From assembly GCA_020696915.1 (NCBI GenBank), contig JAJFMR010000110.1, forward strand, positions 1 through 15,186: a DNA stretch of 15,186 nt, in the 5' to 3' direction. The translations under genes were made by a program, and so were the position numbers. Source of the DNA: Rhizobiaceae bacterium. Its GTDB lineage: Bacteria > Pseudomonadota > Alphaproteobacteria > Rhizobiales > Rhizobiaceae. The notes beneath the pieces were generated by a model that saw only the letters and a list, made by a program, of their open reading frames with translations, ran no database searches and was not told the origin of the DNA. Shown here in pieces: positions 1 through 8,885 of this stretch. The number at the start of each line of letters is the position of its first letter. The stretch's first letter is position 1.

Positions 1-27
1 TAGGCCCGCAATGGTAAAGCGCTTCAT
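1..27 (-). CDS. Start of the next gene after ileS (N-terminus only)
   Basis: On the minus strand an ATG at 27-25 overlaps the ileS stop codon in an ATGA arrangement. It opens a frame reading MKRFTIAGL to the window edge. ATGA overlaps are typical of translational coupling inside an operon. A basic start followed by hydrophobic residues would suit a signal peptide or membrane segment. In many bacteria the gene after ileS is lspA (signal peptidase II), but nine residues cannot show that, so no symbol is given. Confidence 0.45.
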
Positions 28-2945
28 AACCGGCCGAGCCGGCGCAACTCGCGCAGTACCTCGGCGTCGCGTTTCGAAACGTCGGGGAAATCCGGATCGT
101 GACCGACATCGGCGGTGTATCGCCAGGATCTGGCGCATTTGACGAGCCCCCTGGCTTCGGCCTTTTCGACGGTGACGGCCACACCAGGCACGTCGGGCAG
201 GGAAAAGGCGCCGTCAGGTGGGCGTTCATGCGAGATCGCGATGCCGCTGGTGATGGCGATCTCGGCGAGATCGACGCCCGCGAGTTCCGTCTCCAGCGTA
301 CGGTCGGCAATCCAGACGGTCGGCACCGCCTCCAGCGAAGAGCCTATGGTTTTCGCGGCGCGTGCAATCTCCAGCGCCCCCGTGGCGACCCGCCTGACAT
401 CCCTCACCTTCTGCCATTTCAGCTCGAGGCCGGGATTTCTCCATGCCGTCGGGATTTCCGGAAACTGCTCGAGATGCACGGACTGCGCGCCAAGGTTGCG
501 TTCCAGCCAGGCCTCCTCCGTCGTAAAGGGCAGCATCGGAGCAAGCCACTTGACGAGACAATCGAACAGGTGCCGCACGACCTCCACCGCCGCCTTGCGC
601 TTGAGGCTTCCCGGAGCCTCGCAGTAAAGGGCGTCCTTGCGGATGTCGAAGTAGAAGGCCGACAGTTCGACGACCATGAAGTCGATCAGTGCGCGTGTCA
701 CGCGCTTGAAGTCGAAGGCGTCGTAGCCGGCGCGCACCACCAGGTCGAGCTCTGACAGCCGATGCAGCATCAGCCGCTCGAGTTCGGGCATCTCAGCCAC
801 CGCAATCGTCTCGCCCTCGTCATGAGCAAGCGTGCCCAACATCCAGCGTATGGTGTTACGGAGCTTGCGATAGGCGTCGATGTTGGTTTGCAGCACGTTC
901 TTGCCGAGCCGCTGGTCTTCCCAGTAGTCCGTCGTTACCACCCAGAGCCGCAGGATGTCGGCGCCGGACTGCTTGATCACCTCCTGCGGAACGACCGTGT
1001 TGCCGAGCGACTTCGACATCTTGCGGCCGTCTTCGTCCATGGTGAAGCCATGGGTGACCACGGTGTCGTAGGGAGCCCGCCCACGCGTGCCGCAGCTTTC
1101 GAGCAGCGAGGAATGAAACCAGCCGCGGTGCTGATCCGAGCCTTCCAGATAGACGTCGGCCGGCCATTTCAGATCAGGCCGGTCCTCGAGGGTGAAGCTG
1201 TGGGTGGAGCCGGAATCGAACCAGACGTCGAGTATGTCCATCACCTGCGTCCAGCGCGACGGGTCGTGATCGCCGAGGAAGCGCTCCTTGGCGCCCTCGG
1301 CGAACCATGCATCGGCGCCCTCCTTTTCGAAGGCCTCGACGATGCGGCGATCCACCGCTTCATCCCGAAGCAGATTCCCGTCGACGTCGGCGAAGACAGC
1401 GATCGGGACGCCCCAGGCGCGCTGCCGCGACAACACCCAGTCGGGCCGTTCCTCGATCATCGACCTGAGCCGGGTCTGACCGGCCGGGGGCACGAACCGG
1501 GTGGCGTCGATCGCCGCCAGGGCGCGGGCCCTGAGCGTCGAGCCGTCGCCGAGTTCTTTGTCCATATGGACGAACCACTGCGGCGTGTTGCGGAAGATCA
1601 CCGGTTTCTTCGATCGCCAGGAATGCGGGTAAGCGTGCCGAAGCCTGCCGCGCGCAAAAAGCATGTCCCTGTCGATCAGCGCGTCGATCACCGCCTTGTT
1701 GGCGTCTCCCTTCCTGCCGTTGTCGTCGATGATGCGGGCCGCCCCGCCTGGCCGGTCCGGGCCAAAACCCGGCGCATCCCCGGTGAAGAAACCGGCGTCG
1801 TCGACGGTAAAAGGCAGTCGCGTGTCGATGCCGCGCCCGGCGAGTCGCGGTGCCGCGTCCATCCATGCGTCGAAATCCTCGCGCCCGTGGCCCGGCGCGG
1901 TGTGCACGAAGCCGGTGCCGGCCTCATCGGTGACGTGATCGCCGGCAAGCAGAGGAACCACGAAGCCATAGCCGCCACTCAAGCCAGCGAGAGGATGGGA
2001 TAGCTCAAGAGTCCCAAGCTCGTCCGGGGAGATGCTCTGAAGCCTCTTCAACGTCACTTTGGCCCTGGCCGCCGATTCCTCCGCGAGCGCATCGGCGAAG
2101 ATCAGCCGCTCGCCGGGCTGCGGCCCGAAGGCGTTCTCGGCGGCCGCCACCTCGTAGACTCCGTAGCCTATGCGAGGCGAGTAACTCACCGCACGATTAC
2201 CCGGGATCGTCCAGGGCGTGGTCGTCCAGATGACCACGGAAGTCTTCTGCAATGCGGCCCCACCCTCGACCACCGGGAACTTCACCCAGATCGTGTCGCT
2301 TTCGTAGTCCTGGTACTCGACCTCCGCCTCCGCCAGTGCGGTTCGCTCCACCACGCTCCACATGACTGGTTTCGAACCGCGGTAGAGTTGGTCGGATCTC
2401 GCGAATTTCAGGAGTTCGCCGACGATCCGCGCCTCGGCGTGGAAGTTCATCGTCGTGTAGGGGCGCTCGAAATCGCCCTCGATGCCGAGCCGCCGGAACT
2501 CCTCGGTCTGAACCCTGATCCAGTGAGTCGCGAATTCACGGCATTCGCGGCGGAACTCGTTGACCGGCACCTCGTCCTTGTTCTTTCCACTGGCGCGGTA
2601 CTGCTCCTCGATCTTCCATTCGATGGGCAGCCCATGGCAGTCCCAGCCGGGCACGTAGTTGGCATCGTAGCCGCGCATCTGGAAGGATCGGGTGATCACG
2701 TCCTTCAGCACCTTGTTCAGGGCATGCCCGATATGGATGTTGCCGTTGGCATAGGGAGGCCCATCGTGAAGGACGAAGAGCGGGCGGCCGGAACCGCTTT
2801 CGCGCAGCCGCCCGTACAGGTTCATGTCCTGCCAGCGCTCAACCAGGCGCGGCTCACGCTCCGGCAATCCGGCGCGCATCGGAAACTCCGTCCGCGGCAG
2901 GTAAAGCGTTTTCGAGTAGTCTATTCTGTCGGTCGTCCCGGTCAT
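24..2945 (-). CDS. ileS: Isoleucyl-tRNA synthetase
   Basis: This class I aminoacyl-tRNA synthetase charges tRNA-Ile with isoleucine in the cytoplasm and edits misactivated valine. The 973-residue protein has the HIGH motif at residues 71-74 (in NGNIHIGHALN) and KMSKS at 642-646. The CP1 editing domain lies between them, with the TTTPWTIPGN segment near 241-250 and GTGFVHTAPGHG near 343-354. An anticodon-binding helical region follows KMSKS. The N-terminus (IDYSKTLYLPRTEFPMRAGLP) matches the usual family start, so the ATG at 2945 is accepted although the Shine-Dalgarno match is weak. The C-terminal zinc-finger region is degenerate: KCARSW stands where many bacteria have KCxRCW, and the second CxxC pair is absent, which I recall as usual for alphaproteobacteria. 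It lies 264 nt downstream of ribF on the same strand, probably in one transcription unit or with its own promoter in the gap. Confidence 0.98.
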   Translation of the reverse strand: MTGTTDRIDYSKTLYLPRTEFPMRAGLPEREPRLVERWQDMNLYGRLRESGSGRPLFVLHDGPPYANGNIHIGHALNKVLKDVITRSFQMRGYDANYVPGWDCHGLPIEWKIEEQYRASGKNKDEVPVNEFRRECREFATHWIRVQTEEFRRLGIEGDFERPYTTMNFHAEARIVGELLKFARSDQLYRGSKPVMWSVVERTALAEAEVEYQDYESDTIWVKFPVVEGGAALQKTSVVIWTTTPWTIPGNRAVSYSPRIGYGVYEVAAAENAFGPQPGERLIFADALAEESAARAKVTLKRLQSISPDELGTLELSHPLAGLSGGYGFVVPLLAGDHVTDEAGTGFVHTAPGHGREDFDAWMDAAPRLAGRGIDTRLPFTVDDAGFFTGDAPGFGPDRPGGAARIIDDNGRKGDANKAVIDALIDRDMLFARGRLRHAYPHSWRSKKPVIFRNTPQWFVHMDKELGDGSTLRARALAAIDATRFVPPAGQTRLRSMIEERPDWVLSRQRAWGVPIAVFADVDGNLLRDEAVDRRIVEAFEKEGADAWFAEGAKERFLGDHDPSRWTQVMDILDVWFDSGSTHSFTLEDRPDLKWPADVYLEGSDQHRGWFHSSLLESCGTRGRAPYDTVVTHGFTMDEDGRKMSKSLGNTVVPQEVIKQSGADILRLWVVTTDYWEDQRLGKNVLQTNIDAYRKLRNTIRWMLGTLAHDEGETIAVAEMPELERLMLHRLSELDLVVRAGYDAFDFKRVTRALIDFMVVELSAFYFDIRKDALYCEAPGSLKRKAAVEVVRHLFDCLVKWLAPMLPFTTEEAWLERNLGAQSVHLEQFPEIPTAWRNPGLELKWQKVRDVRRVATGALEIARAAKTIGSSLEAVPTVWIADRTLETELAGVDLAEIAITSGIAISHERPPDGAFSLPDVPGVAVTVEKAEARGLVKCARSWRYTADVGHDPDFPDVSKRDAEVLRELRRLGRL

Positions 2946-3209
2946 CTGAATTCGCCAGAAATTGCCCGTCGGCTGAGGTCCGGGCGTTCAACTATCATGA
3001 TCTACGAAAAGCGCGAGGGGTGCGAGAAGCCATGTCCCGGCTTCCGGCGACGTCAAGCCGACCGGACAGCCGGTGCGATAATTCGTGTCGCGGCGAAGGC
3101 TCGGTTCATCATGGCGGGCTTTTAGCGGAGGCGAGCCGCACATTAAAGGCCTCCCGCAAAATTGCACACTCTGCCCGCAGCAGTATGACCTGCGCGCTGG
3201 CGGCAATAT
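2946..3209. other. Intergenic gap between ribF and ileS
   Basis: This 264-bp stretch separates the ribF stop from the ileS start. I see no convincing ORF and no hairpin with a T-tract to terminate ribF transcription. On the minus strand GCGGGAGGC and GCCTCCGC can form an imperfect stem (about 3127-3159), but no U-run follows. A TTGACG hexamer is present on that strand without a good -10 partner. The gap could hold an internal ileS promoter, but nothing clear supports one. Confidence 0.4.
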
Positions 3210-4193
3210 TCAGAACATGACCGCCGCGTCGAGCGCGGAGAGCGGCCCCACGCCGGCCAGCAGCGCCCGGGCCTCCGCCGCGTCGCGCTGCATCTGCGCC
3301 ACCAGGGCGTCGAGCCCGTCGAACTTCTCCTCGCCGCGCAGCAAGCCGACGAAGGAAACCGCGCATCGTTCGCCATAGATATCCCCGGAGAAGTCCAGAA
3401 GGAAGCTTTCCAGGAGGGGCGTCCCGTCCTCGGTGACCGTCGGCCGCCGGCCGAAGCTTGCCACCGCATCGTGGAGTGTCCCGTCGGCACGCCGGAACCG
3501 CACGGCATAAATACCGTGGCGGATCGCCGTGGCGGCAGGCAGTCGCATGTTGGCGGTCGGGAAGCCCAGCGTTCGGCCAAGCCTTTCGCCGCCGATCACA
3601 TCGGCCTCGACAGTGTAGCGGTAGCCGAGCAGGGCCGCCGCCCCGGCGGCATCGCCGTCCGACAGCAGCACGCGGATGCGGCTCGAGGAGATCACCTCAC
3701 CGCCTTCGTCCCGGAAGGCGTCGACCAGCGCAACGCCGAAACCATGCCGTTCTCCGGCGGCCATCAGGAAAGCCGGGCCGCCCTGGCGGTTCTTGCCGAA
3801 ATGAAAGTCCACCCCGGTAACGGCATGGCTGATCCCGAGGCGCTCCTCGAGGATGGTGGTGACGAAGGCTTCCGCCGAAAGCTCCGCGAAGTCACCCGTG
3901 AACGGATGCTCCACCACGGCGTCGAAGCCGAGTTCGGCAAGCAGCCTCGCCTTGAGCGGCGGCGGGGTCAGGATGAACAGCGGCTCCTGGGGTCGGAAGT
4001 ACGAGCGCGGATGCGGCTCGAAGGTCAGCGCCAGAGCAGCAACCCCGCGCCGCGCCGCCTCCTGCAGCGCCCGCATCAGAACGGCCTGGTGGCCGCGATG
4101 GACGCCGTCGAAATTGCCGATCGCCACCACCCCGCCGCGCAGGGCCTCACCGATTTTTTCTTCCGCGCCGATGCGCTCGATGAGTGCTGGCAT
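3210..4193 (-). CDS. ribF: Bifunctional riboflavin kinase / FMN adenylyltransferase (FAD synthetase)
   Basis: RibF phosphorylates riboflavin to FMN and then adenylylates FMN to FAD in the cytoplasm. The 327-residue length is normal for the bifunctional bacterial enzyme. The N-terminal nucleotidyltransferase domain shows GNFDGVHRGH at residues 26-35 (the HxGH-type nucleotide-binding motif) and the ISSSRIR motif at 168-174. The C-terminal riboflavin kinase domain shows the GFPTAN motif at 210-215 and the ESFLLDF segment at 262-268, whose Glu is the expected catalytic base. The start codon lies only 4 nt after the stop of the upstream HAD gene, so the two are very likely co-transcribed and perhaps translationally coupled. 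Pairing of ribF with ileS downstream is a widespread bacterial arrangement. No FMN riboswitch was seen. Confidence 0.97.
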   Translation of the reverse strand: MPALIERIGAEEKIGEALRGGVVAIGNFDGVHRGHQAVLMRALQEAARRGVAALALTFEPHPRSYFRPQEPLFILTPPPLKARLLAELGFDAVVEHPFTGDFAELSAEAFVTTILEERLGISHAVTGVDFHFGKNRQGGPAFLMAAGERHGFGVALVDAFRDEGGEVISSSRIRVLLSDGDAAGAAALLGYRYTVEADVIGGERLGRTLGFPTANMRLPAATAIRHGIYAVRFRRADGTLHDAVASFGRRPTVTEDGTPLLESFLLDFSGDIYGERCAVSFVGLLRGEEKFDGLDALVAQMQRDAAEARALLAGVGPLSALDAAVMF

Positions 4194-4197
4194 GGCT

Positions 4198-5058
4198 TCA
4201 CCGGAGTTTCGGCATCACGCCGACAGTCACGAAACCATGACGGGCGAGAAAGGCATCGAGCTTGTCGGGCTCGGGATCGTCGGCGTGGCCATACTCGCCG
4301 GCATGGATGCCGCCGGAAACGTAGAGCGCAGGGATGCCGTTGTCGGCCGCTCCCTTGATGTCGGTGAGCATGCCATCGCCAATGGCGAGGGTTTCGGGTC
4401 TGTCGACCTCGCGGCCCAGGACCTCGCCCGCCGCTTTCAGCGCAGCCGCATAGATCGGCGGATGCGGCTTGCCGGCTATCAGCACGCGGCCGCCGAGCAG
4501 CGCATAGTCCCTGGCCAGCGCGCCGGCGCACCAGACGAGCCGGTCGCCCCGCTCGACCACCAGGTCCGGATTGGCGCAGATGAGCGGCAGGTTCCTGGCA
4601 CGGAGGCGCCGCAGCATTTCGGCATAGTCGTCCGGTGTTTCGGTTTCGTCGTCGATCAGTCCGGTGCAGACCACGACGGAGGCTTCGAATTCCTCGACGG
4701 TCTCGGCGTCGAGCCCCTCGAAGAGAGGCATGTCCCGTTCGGGCCCGAGATGGAATATCCGGCGCGGCCCCGCGGCGATCAGCTCGCGGGTCACGTCGCC
4801 GGAAGTCACCACGCGGTCGAAGGCGGCCGCCGGCACGCCAAGTGCGGCCAGCTGCGCCTCCACGTCCTCATGCGGACGCGGGGCATTGGTGATCAACACC
4901 ACCGCAATGCCGCGCGCGCGCGCGGCTTCGAGCGCCTGCGCTGCGGCGGCAAAGGCTCTGACGCCATTGTGCACCACACCCCAGACATCGCACAGGATGA
5001 CGGCATACCGGTTCGAAATCTCGGCAAGCGATCTGATCGTCCGGGCCCGGGGCGTCAT
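4198..5058 (-). CDS. HAD-superfamily class IIA hydrolase, TIGR01459-like (function unknown)
   Basis: This 286-residue protein has HAD fold motifs in order: motif I CDVWGVVHNG with nucleophile Asp24, motif II LITNAP with Thr57-Asn58, motif III Lys197 in AGKPHP, and motif IV GDGMLTD with Asp228 and Asp233. The NagD-like spacing places it in class IIA. In motif I the second Asp of the usual DxD is Trp26, a pattern I recall for the TIGR01459 family. Because that second Asp is the usual general acid/base for phosphatase activity, the true reaction is uncertain. The ATG is preceded by AAGGA at a suitable distance. It lies 4 nt upstream of ribF and probably leads the HAD-ribF-ileS unit, so a link with flavin or other nucleotide phosphates is a guess from context only. 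The 205-bp gap to the divergent EAL gene should hold its promoter, but I could not assign one. Confidence 0.88.
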   Translation of the reverse strand: MTPRARTIRSLAEISNRYAVILCDVWGVVHNGVRAFAAAAQALEAARARGIAVVLITNAPRPHEDVEAQLAALGVPAAAFDRVVTSGDVTRELIAAGPRRIFHLGPERDMPLFEGLDAETVEEFEASVVVCTGLIDDETETPDDYAEMLRRLRARNLPLICANPDLVVERGDRLVWCAGALARDYALLGGRVLIAGKPHPPIYAAALKAAGEVLGREVDRPETLAIGDGMLTDIKGAADNGIPALYVSGGIHAGEYGHADDPEPDKLDAFLARHGFVTVGVMPKLR

Positions 5059-5263
5059 GATGGTCCTTGGATGTGCGTGTGGCCTGCCGGCAGGCGGGCC
5101 GCCGCAAGCGGCTTTGCCTTAAACCGGTTCACCGTCAGTTTGAAGTGCTTTCGCCAGTCGCCCACTTTCGTGACGCAGGCGTGTTAGCATTGCACAAAGC
5201 TAAAGCAATTGACGGTACGCTCTATTTTCGAAGCGGGTTTCACGTCGGGGAGAACGATAGAAC

Positions 5264-6526
5264 ATGCGCGCAGGTTTGCTGGTCGTCGGCATCGCCGTGC
5301 TGGCCTGCGGGGCGGCGGGTCTGCTGCTCGTCAGCGCAGCAGCGCGCAACCTGCCGACGGCCGGACCGACACTGCTGACTGCGGCTGCTACACTGCTTCT
5401 GGCCGCCGCAGCGGCGACTTTCTCCTGGCGAGCCGTCAGGCGCACACGGGAAATGGCTGCCGAGCTCGAGAGGCTCGCTCGTTCGGTCGACGCGGCAATC
5501 GGCGATCTTGCGGCGCGCGCCGATCGCGAGAAGGCAGCGCTCGCAGAGCTGCGCGAAGCAGTGTACCGCGAACCCGGCGCTACGCAAACGCGCGCCGCAC
5601 CGGATCGGCTCGACGCGACAACGCAATCATCGCCCGCCGCCAACGCCGCAGGCCATTCGCCGGCCGCCGTCAACGCTGAAAAGCCGCCGCCGGCTCACGT
5701 CGCCATCCCACCGCAGCCTCCGCAACCGAGTCCGCAAGCGGTGCAGCCCGCAACGCAACCGCTGGAGCCTGGTGTCCAGGCCGCCCTGCATCGATTCATG
5801 AAGGCTGGAAAGGCCGAGCTCAGCGTGCAGCCGATCATCTCCGTGGCGCGCGGTTCGGCCAGGGGATACGAAGTTCACGTCAATGTCGCAGCCGGAGAGG
5901 GTCAGTTCCACCTCGGTCGGCTGCGGCGGGAATTGCTCCGGCACGAGGCCGCTTCGTTCGAGCGGCTCGTGGTGATTTCGGCAGCCGATGCAGCCCGCAG
6001 GCGTCTCGTGCAGGCTAGCGAAGCGATCCCGCTGCATGTCGCGATCTCCGACGCTTTGCTCAATGGTGAGGAGGCGCTTGCAGCGGTCCTCGACCTGTTC
6101 CGATCTTATCCAGGGGTTGCCCCCTCCCTTGTCCTGTCGCTTCCGTCGAACGTGGCGGCAGGGGAGCAATCCTCACTGAAGCGCCTTGCCGCCACCGGCG
6201 TCGGCCTGGCCGTCGAAGGCTGGGACGGGTCGGAGGTCGAGTTCCAGGCTCTGCAGCGTCTGGGCTTTCGCTTCCTGAAACTTCCAGCCGACCGGCTGCT
6301 CGACCGGGACGATCCGGACAACATCGCGCCTGCCATCGCAATGCTCGACATGGCTGCCGAGACCGGGCTCCAGATCGTCGCCACGGAGGTGGGCACCGAC
6401 CAGGATGCCGTTGCGCTTCTCGATCTCGGCATCGACCTGATGACCGGACCGCGCTTCTCGGGCCCGCGCCGCCTCACGCCGGAGGCCGGCGACCAGTCGA
6501 GGCCGGCACGGATGCGGAACCGTTGA
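5264..6526 (+). CDS. Membrane-anchored protein with a degenerate EAL domain (TipF-like architecture)
   Basis: The 420-residue protein has two N-terminal hydrophobic segments (about 4-26 and 33-55), then a charged, probably coiled-coil stretch (about 57-101). An Ala/Pro/Gln-rich linker (about 102-168) leads to a C-terminal EAL-family domain (about 170-402). Family landmarks remain: VQPIIS at 188-193, the GYE of the EAL signature at 201-203, and a closing LGIDLMTGPRFSGP. Metal and catalytic positions look lost: EAL reads EVH, the DDFGTG loop reads EGWDGS (318-323), and DxVKID reads FLKLPAD. Hydrolysis of cyclic di-GMP is therefore unlikely; binding or a scaffold role is more plausible. The layout resembles Caulobacter TipF, a cyclic di-GMP-responsive flagellar positioning factor, but that is inference. 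GGGGAG at 5247-5252 is a good Shine-Dalgarno for the chosen ATG. It is divergent from the HAD gene and 258 bp upstream of groES. Confidence 0.85.
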   Translation: MRAGLLVVGIAVLACGAAGLLLVSAAARNLPTAGPTLLTAAATLLLAAAAATFSWRAVRRTREMAAELERLARSVDAAIGDLAARADREKAALAELREAVYREPGATQTRAAPDRLDATTQSSPAANAAGHSPAAVNAEKPPPAHVAIPPQPPQPSPQAVQPATQPLEPGVQAALHRFMKAGKAELSVQPIISVARGSARGYEVHVNVAAGEGQFHLGRLRRELLRHEAASFERLVVISAADAARRRLVQASEAIPLHVAISDALLNGEEALAAVLDLFRSYPGVAPSLVLSLPSNVAAGEQSSLKRLAATGVGLAVEGWDGSEVEFQALQRLGFRFLKLPADRLLDRDDPDNIAPAIAMLDMAAETGLQIVATEVGTDQDAVALLDLGIDLMTGPRFSGPRRLTPEAGDQSRPARMRNR

Positions 6527-6659
6527 CAGCAACCCCGCACGGCGCCAAGGCAGTCGAGATCGCATGTAGTGCGTTCACGATATCCCGGATCCGAGACATG
6601 CCCGATCTCTCTGGCCGTTTTCATACAACCGCGGCCTTTGCTGAAGGCTGTGAATCCGG

Positions 6660-6689
6660 CTTGACAGAAAAAATCCGAACGCCTATCTG
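6660..6689 (+). promoter_or_regulatory. groESL promoter (RpoH- and sigma70-like)
   Basis: TTGACA at 6661-6666 and TATCTG at 6684-6689 are separated by 17 bp, a near-ideal vegetative promoter. The same bases read CTTG-N18-CCTATCT (6660-6688), which fits the alphaproteobacterial heat-shock (RpoH) consensus. Transcription would begin near 6696, just ahead of the CIRCE operator. The placement suggests heat-shock induction together with a basal level. Confidence 0.8.
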
Positions 6690-6699
6690 ACCGCGCACG

Positions 6700-6726
6700 T
6701 TGGCACTCTCTCAGGAGGAGTGCTAA
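6700..6726 (+). promoter_or_regulatory. CIRCE operator (HrcA binding site)
   Basis: TTGGCACTC-N9-GAGTGCTAA matches the CIRCE consensus TTAGCACTC-N9-GAGTGCTAA with one mismatch, in the left arm. It begins about 11 bp after the -10 hexamer, around the transcription start, where the HrcA repressor would block groESL transcription. hrcA itself is not in the window. Confidence 0.93.
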
Positions 6727-6784
6727 CGACTTCCGGGTCCAATCGGACTTCAGGGCTCTCAACATCCGTACGAGGACTAAAAAA

Positions 6785-7081
6785 ATGGCAAAGTCGAAAT
6801 TCCGGCCGTTGCATGACCGCGTGGTCGTCCGCCGGGTCGAATCCGAGGAGAAGACCAAGGGCGGGATCATCATCCCCGATACGGCCAAGGAAAAGCCGCA
6901 GGAGGGCGAGATCATCGCCATCGGTTCCGGCGCGCGCGACGAAGCGGGCAAGCTCGTTCCGCTCGACGTCAAGGCCGGCGATCGCGTGCTGTTTGGCAAG
7001 TGGTCGGGCACCGAAGTGAAGCTCAATGGCGAAGACCTTCTGATCATGAAGGAATCCGACATCATGGGCATCATCGGCTGA
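6785..7081 (+). CDS. groES: Co-chaperonin GroES (Hsp10)
   Basis: GroES forms the seven-subunit lid that caps the GroEL chamber during ATP-driven protein folding in the cytoplasm. The 98-residue protein is full length for the family. It begins FRPLHDRVVVRRV, has the mobile loop that touches GroEL (about residues 19-33, including GGIII at 26-30), and ends in the conserved EDLLIMKESDIMGII. GAGG at about 6773-6776 serves as Shine-Dalgarno for the ATG. It is the first gene of the operon and lies 57 nt before groEL, under the RpoH-type promoter and CIRCE site. Nothing in it looks damaged, in contrast to the groEL that follows. Confidence 0.98.
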   Translation: MAKSKFRPLHDRVVVRRVESEEKTKGGIIIPDTAKEKPQEGEIIAIGSGARDEAGKLVPLDVKAGDRVLFGKWSGTEVKLNGEDLLIMKESDIMGIIG

Positions 7082-7138
7082 TCGCGTTCAGATCCGCACC
7101 AACAATCTTGAATCGGGCGAAAAGCCCAGGAGCACAAC

Positions 7139-8664
<1,526 letters not shown>

Positions 8665-8689
8665 TCGCGGCCGGTCAGCTTGTTATCCC

Positions 8690-8718
8690 AAAGGGCGGCA
8701 GCAATGCCGCCCTTTTTT
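8690..8718 (+). terminator. Rho-independent terminator of groESL
   Basis: A perfect 8-bp stem GGGCGGCA / TGCCGCCC (8693-8700 with 8705-8712) closes on a GCAA tetraloop. It is flanked by AAA on the left and followed by six T (8713-8718). It begins 25 nt after the groEL stop. Confidence 0.93.
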
Positions 8719-8777
8719 CATTGCGAACCCGGCCTTCCGAGAAAGCGTGGTGCAACGCCGACATTTTTTCCGCGAGT

Positions 8778-8802
8778 GGAACCATTGTGTGCCGGGCTCG
8801 TT
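8778..8802 (+). promoter_or_regulatory. Candidate EcfG (RpoE2) general-stress promoter
   Basis: GGAAC at 8778-8782, then 16 bp, then CGTT at 8799-8802. This exactly fits the alphaproteobacterial EcfG consensus GGAAC-N16/18-CGTT. It lies between two strong terminators with no ORF directly downstream, and the expected start point is near 8810. A nine-base motif can arise by chance, but the position in front of a terminator supports it. Confidence 0.6.
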
Positions 8803-8809
8803 GTGATCT

Positions 8810-8885
8810 TGTCCAAGGTCGTCGATAGACAGCCAAAGACAAAGAAGACGCCTCCAGCACTCAAAAGGTGCCGGAGGCGTTTTTT
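8810..8885 (+). ncRNA. Candidate small RNA from the EcfG-type promoter
   Basis: Predicted only from signals: the EcfG-type promoter at 8778-8802 would start a transcript near 8810, and the hairpin plus T-run at 8849-8885 would end it, giving about 75 nt. The first ~40 nt (starting TGTCCAAGG) are A/G-rich in their second half and look weakly structured, which would suit a base-pairing region. The 3' half is the terminator stem. It contains no ORF with a ribosome binding site. The exact 5' end is an estimate, and I do not recognise a known rhizobial sRNA family. Confidence 0.45.
8849..8885 (+). terminator. Strong Rho-independent terminator
   Basis: The stem pairs CGCCTCC (8849-8855) with GGAGGCG (8873-8879), then, past one A/C mismatch, GCAC (8857-8860) with GTGC (8868-8871). 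The loop is the seven bases 8861-8867, and six T follow (8880-8885). It is a second terminator only 131 nt beyond the groEL one, so it probably belongs to a separate transcript. Confidence 0.85.

Noticed and set aside
762..2003. A 413-codon plus-strand frame opposite ileS
   Set aside because: It is a shadow of the ileS coding frame, with no ribosome binding site or recognisable domain.
5184..5203. TTAGC-N10-GCTAA dyad in the gap upstream of the EAL gene, reminiscent of CIRCE
   Set aside because: The CACTC/GAGTG part of each CIRCE arm is absent and the spacing differs. A five-base dyad is weak evidence.
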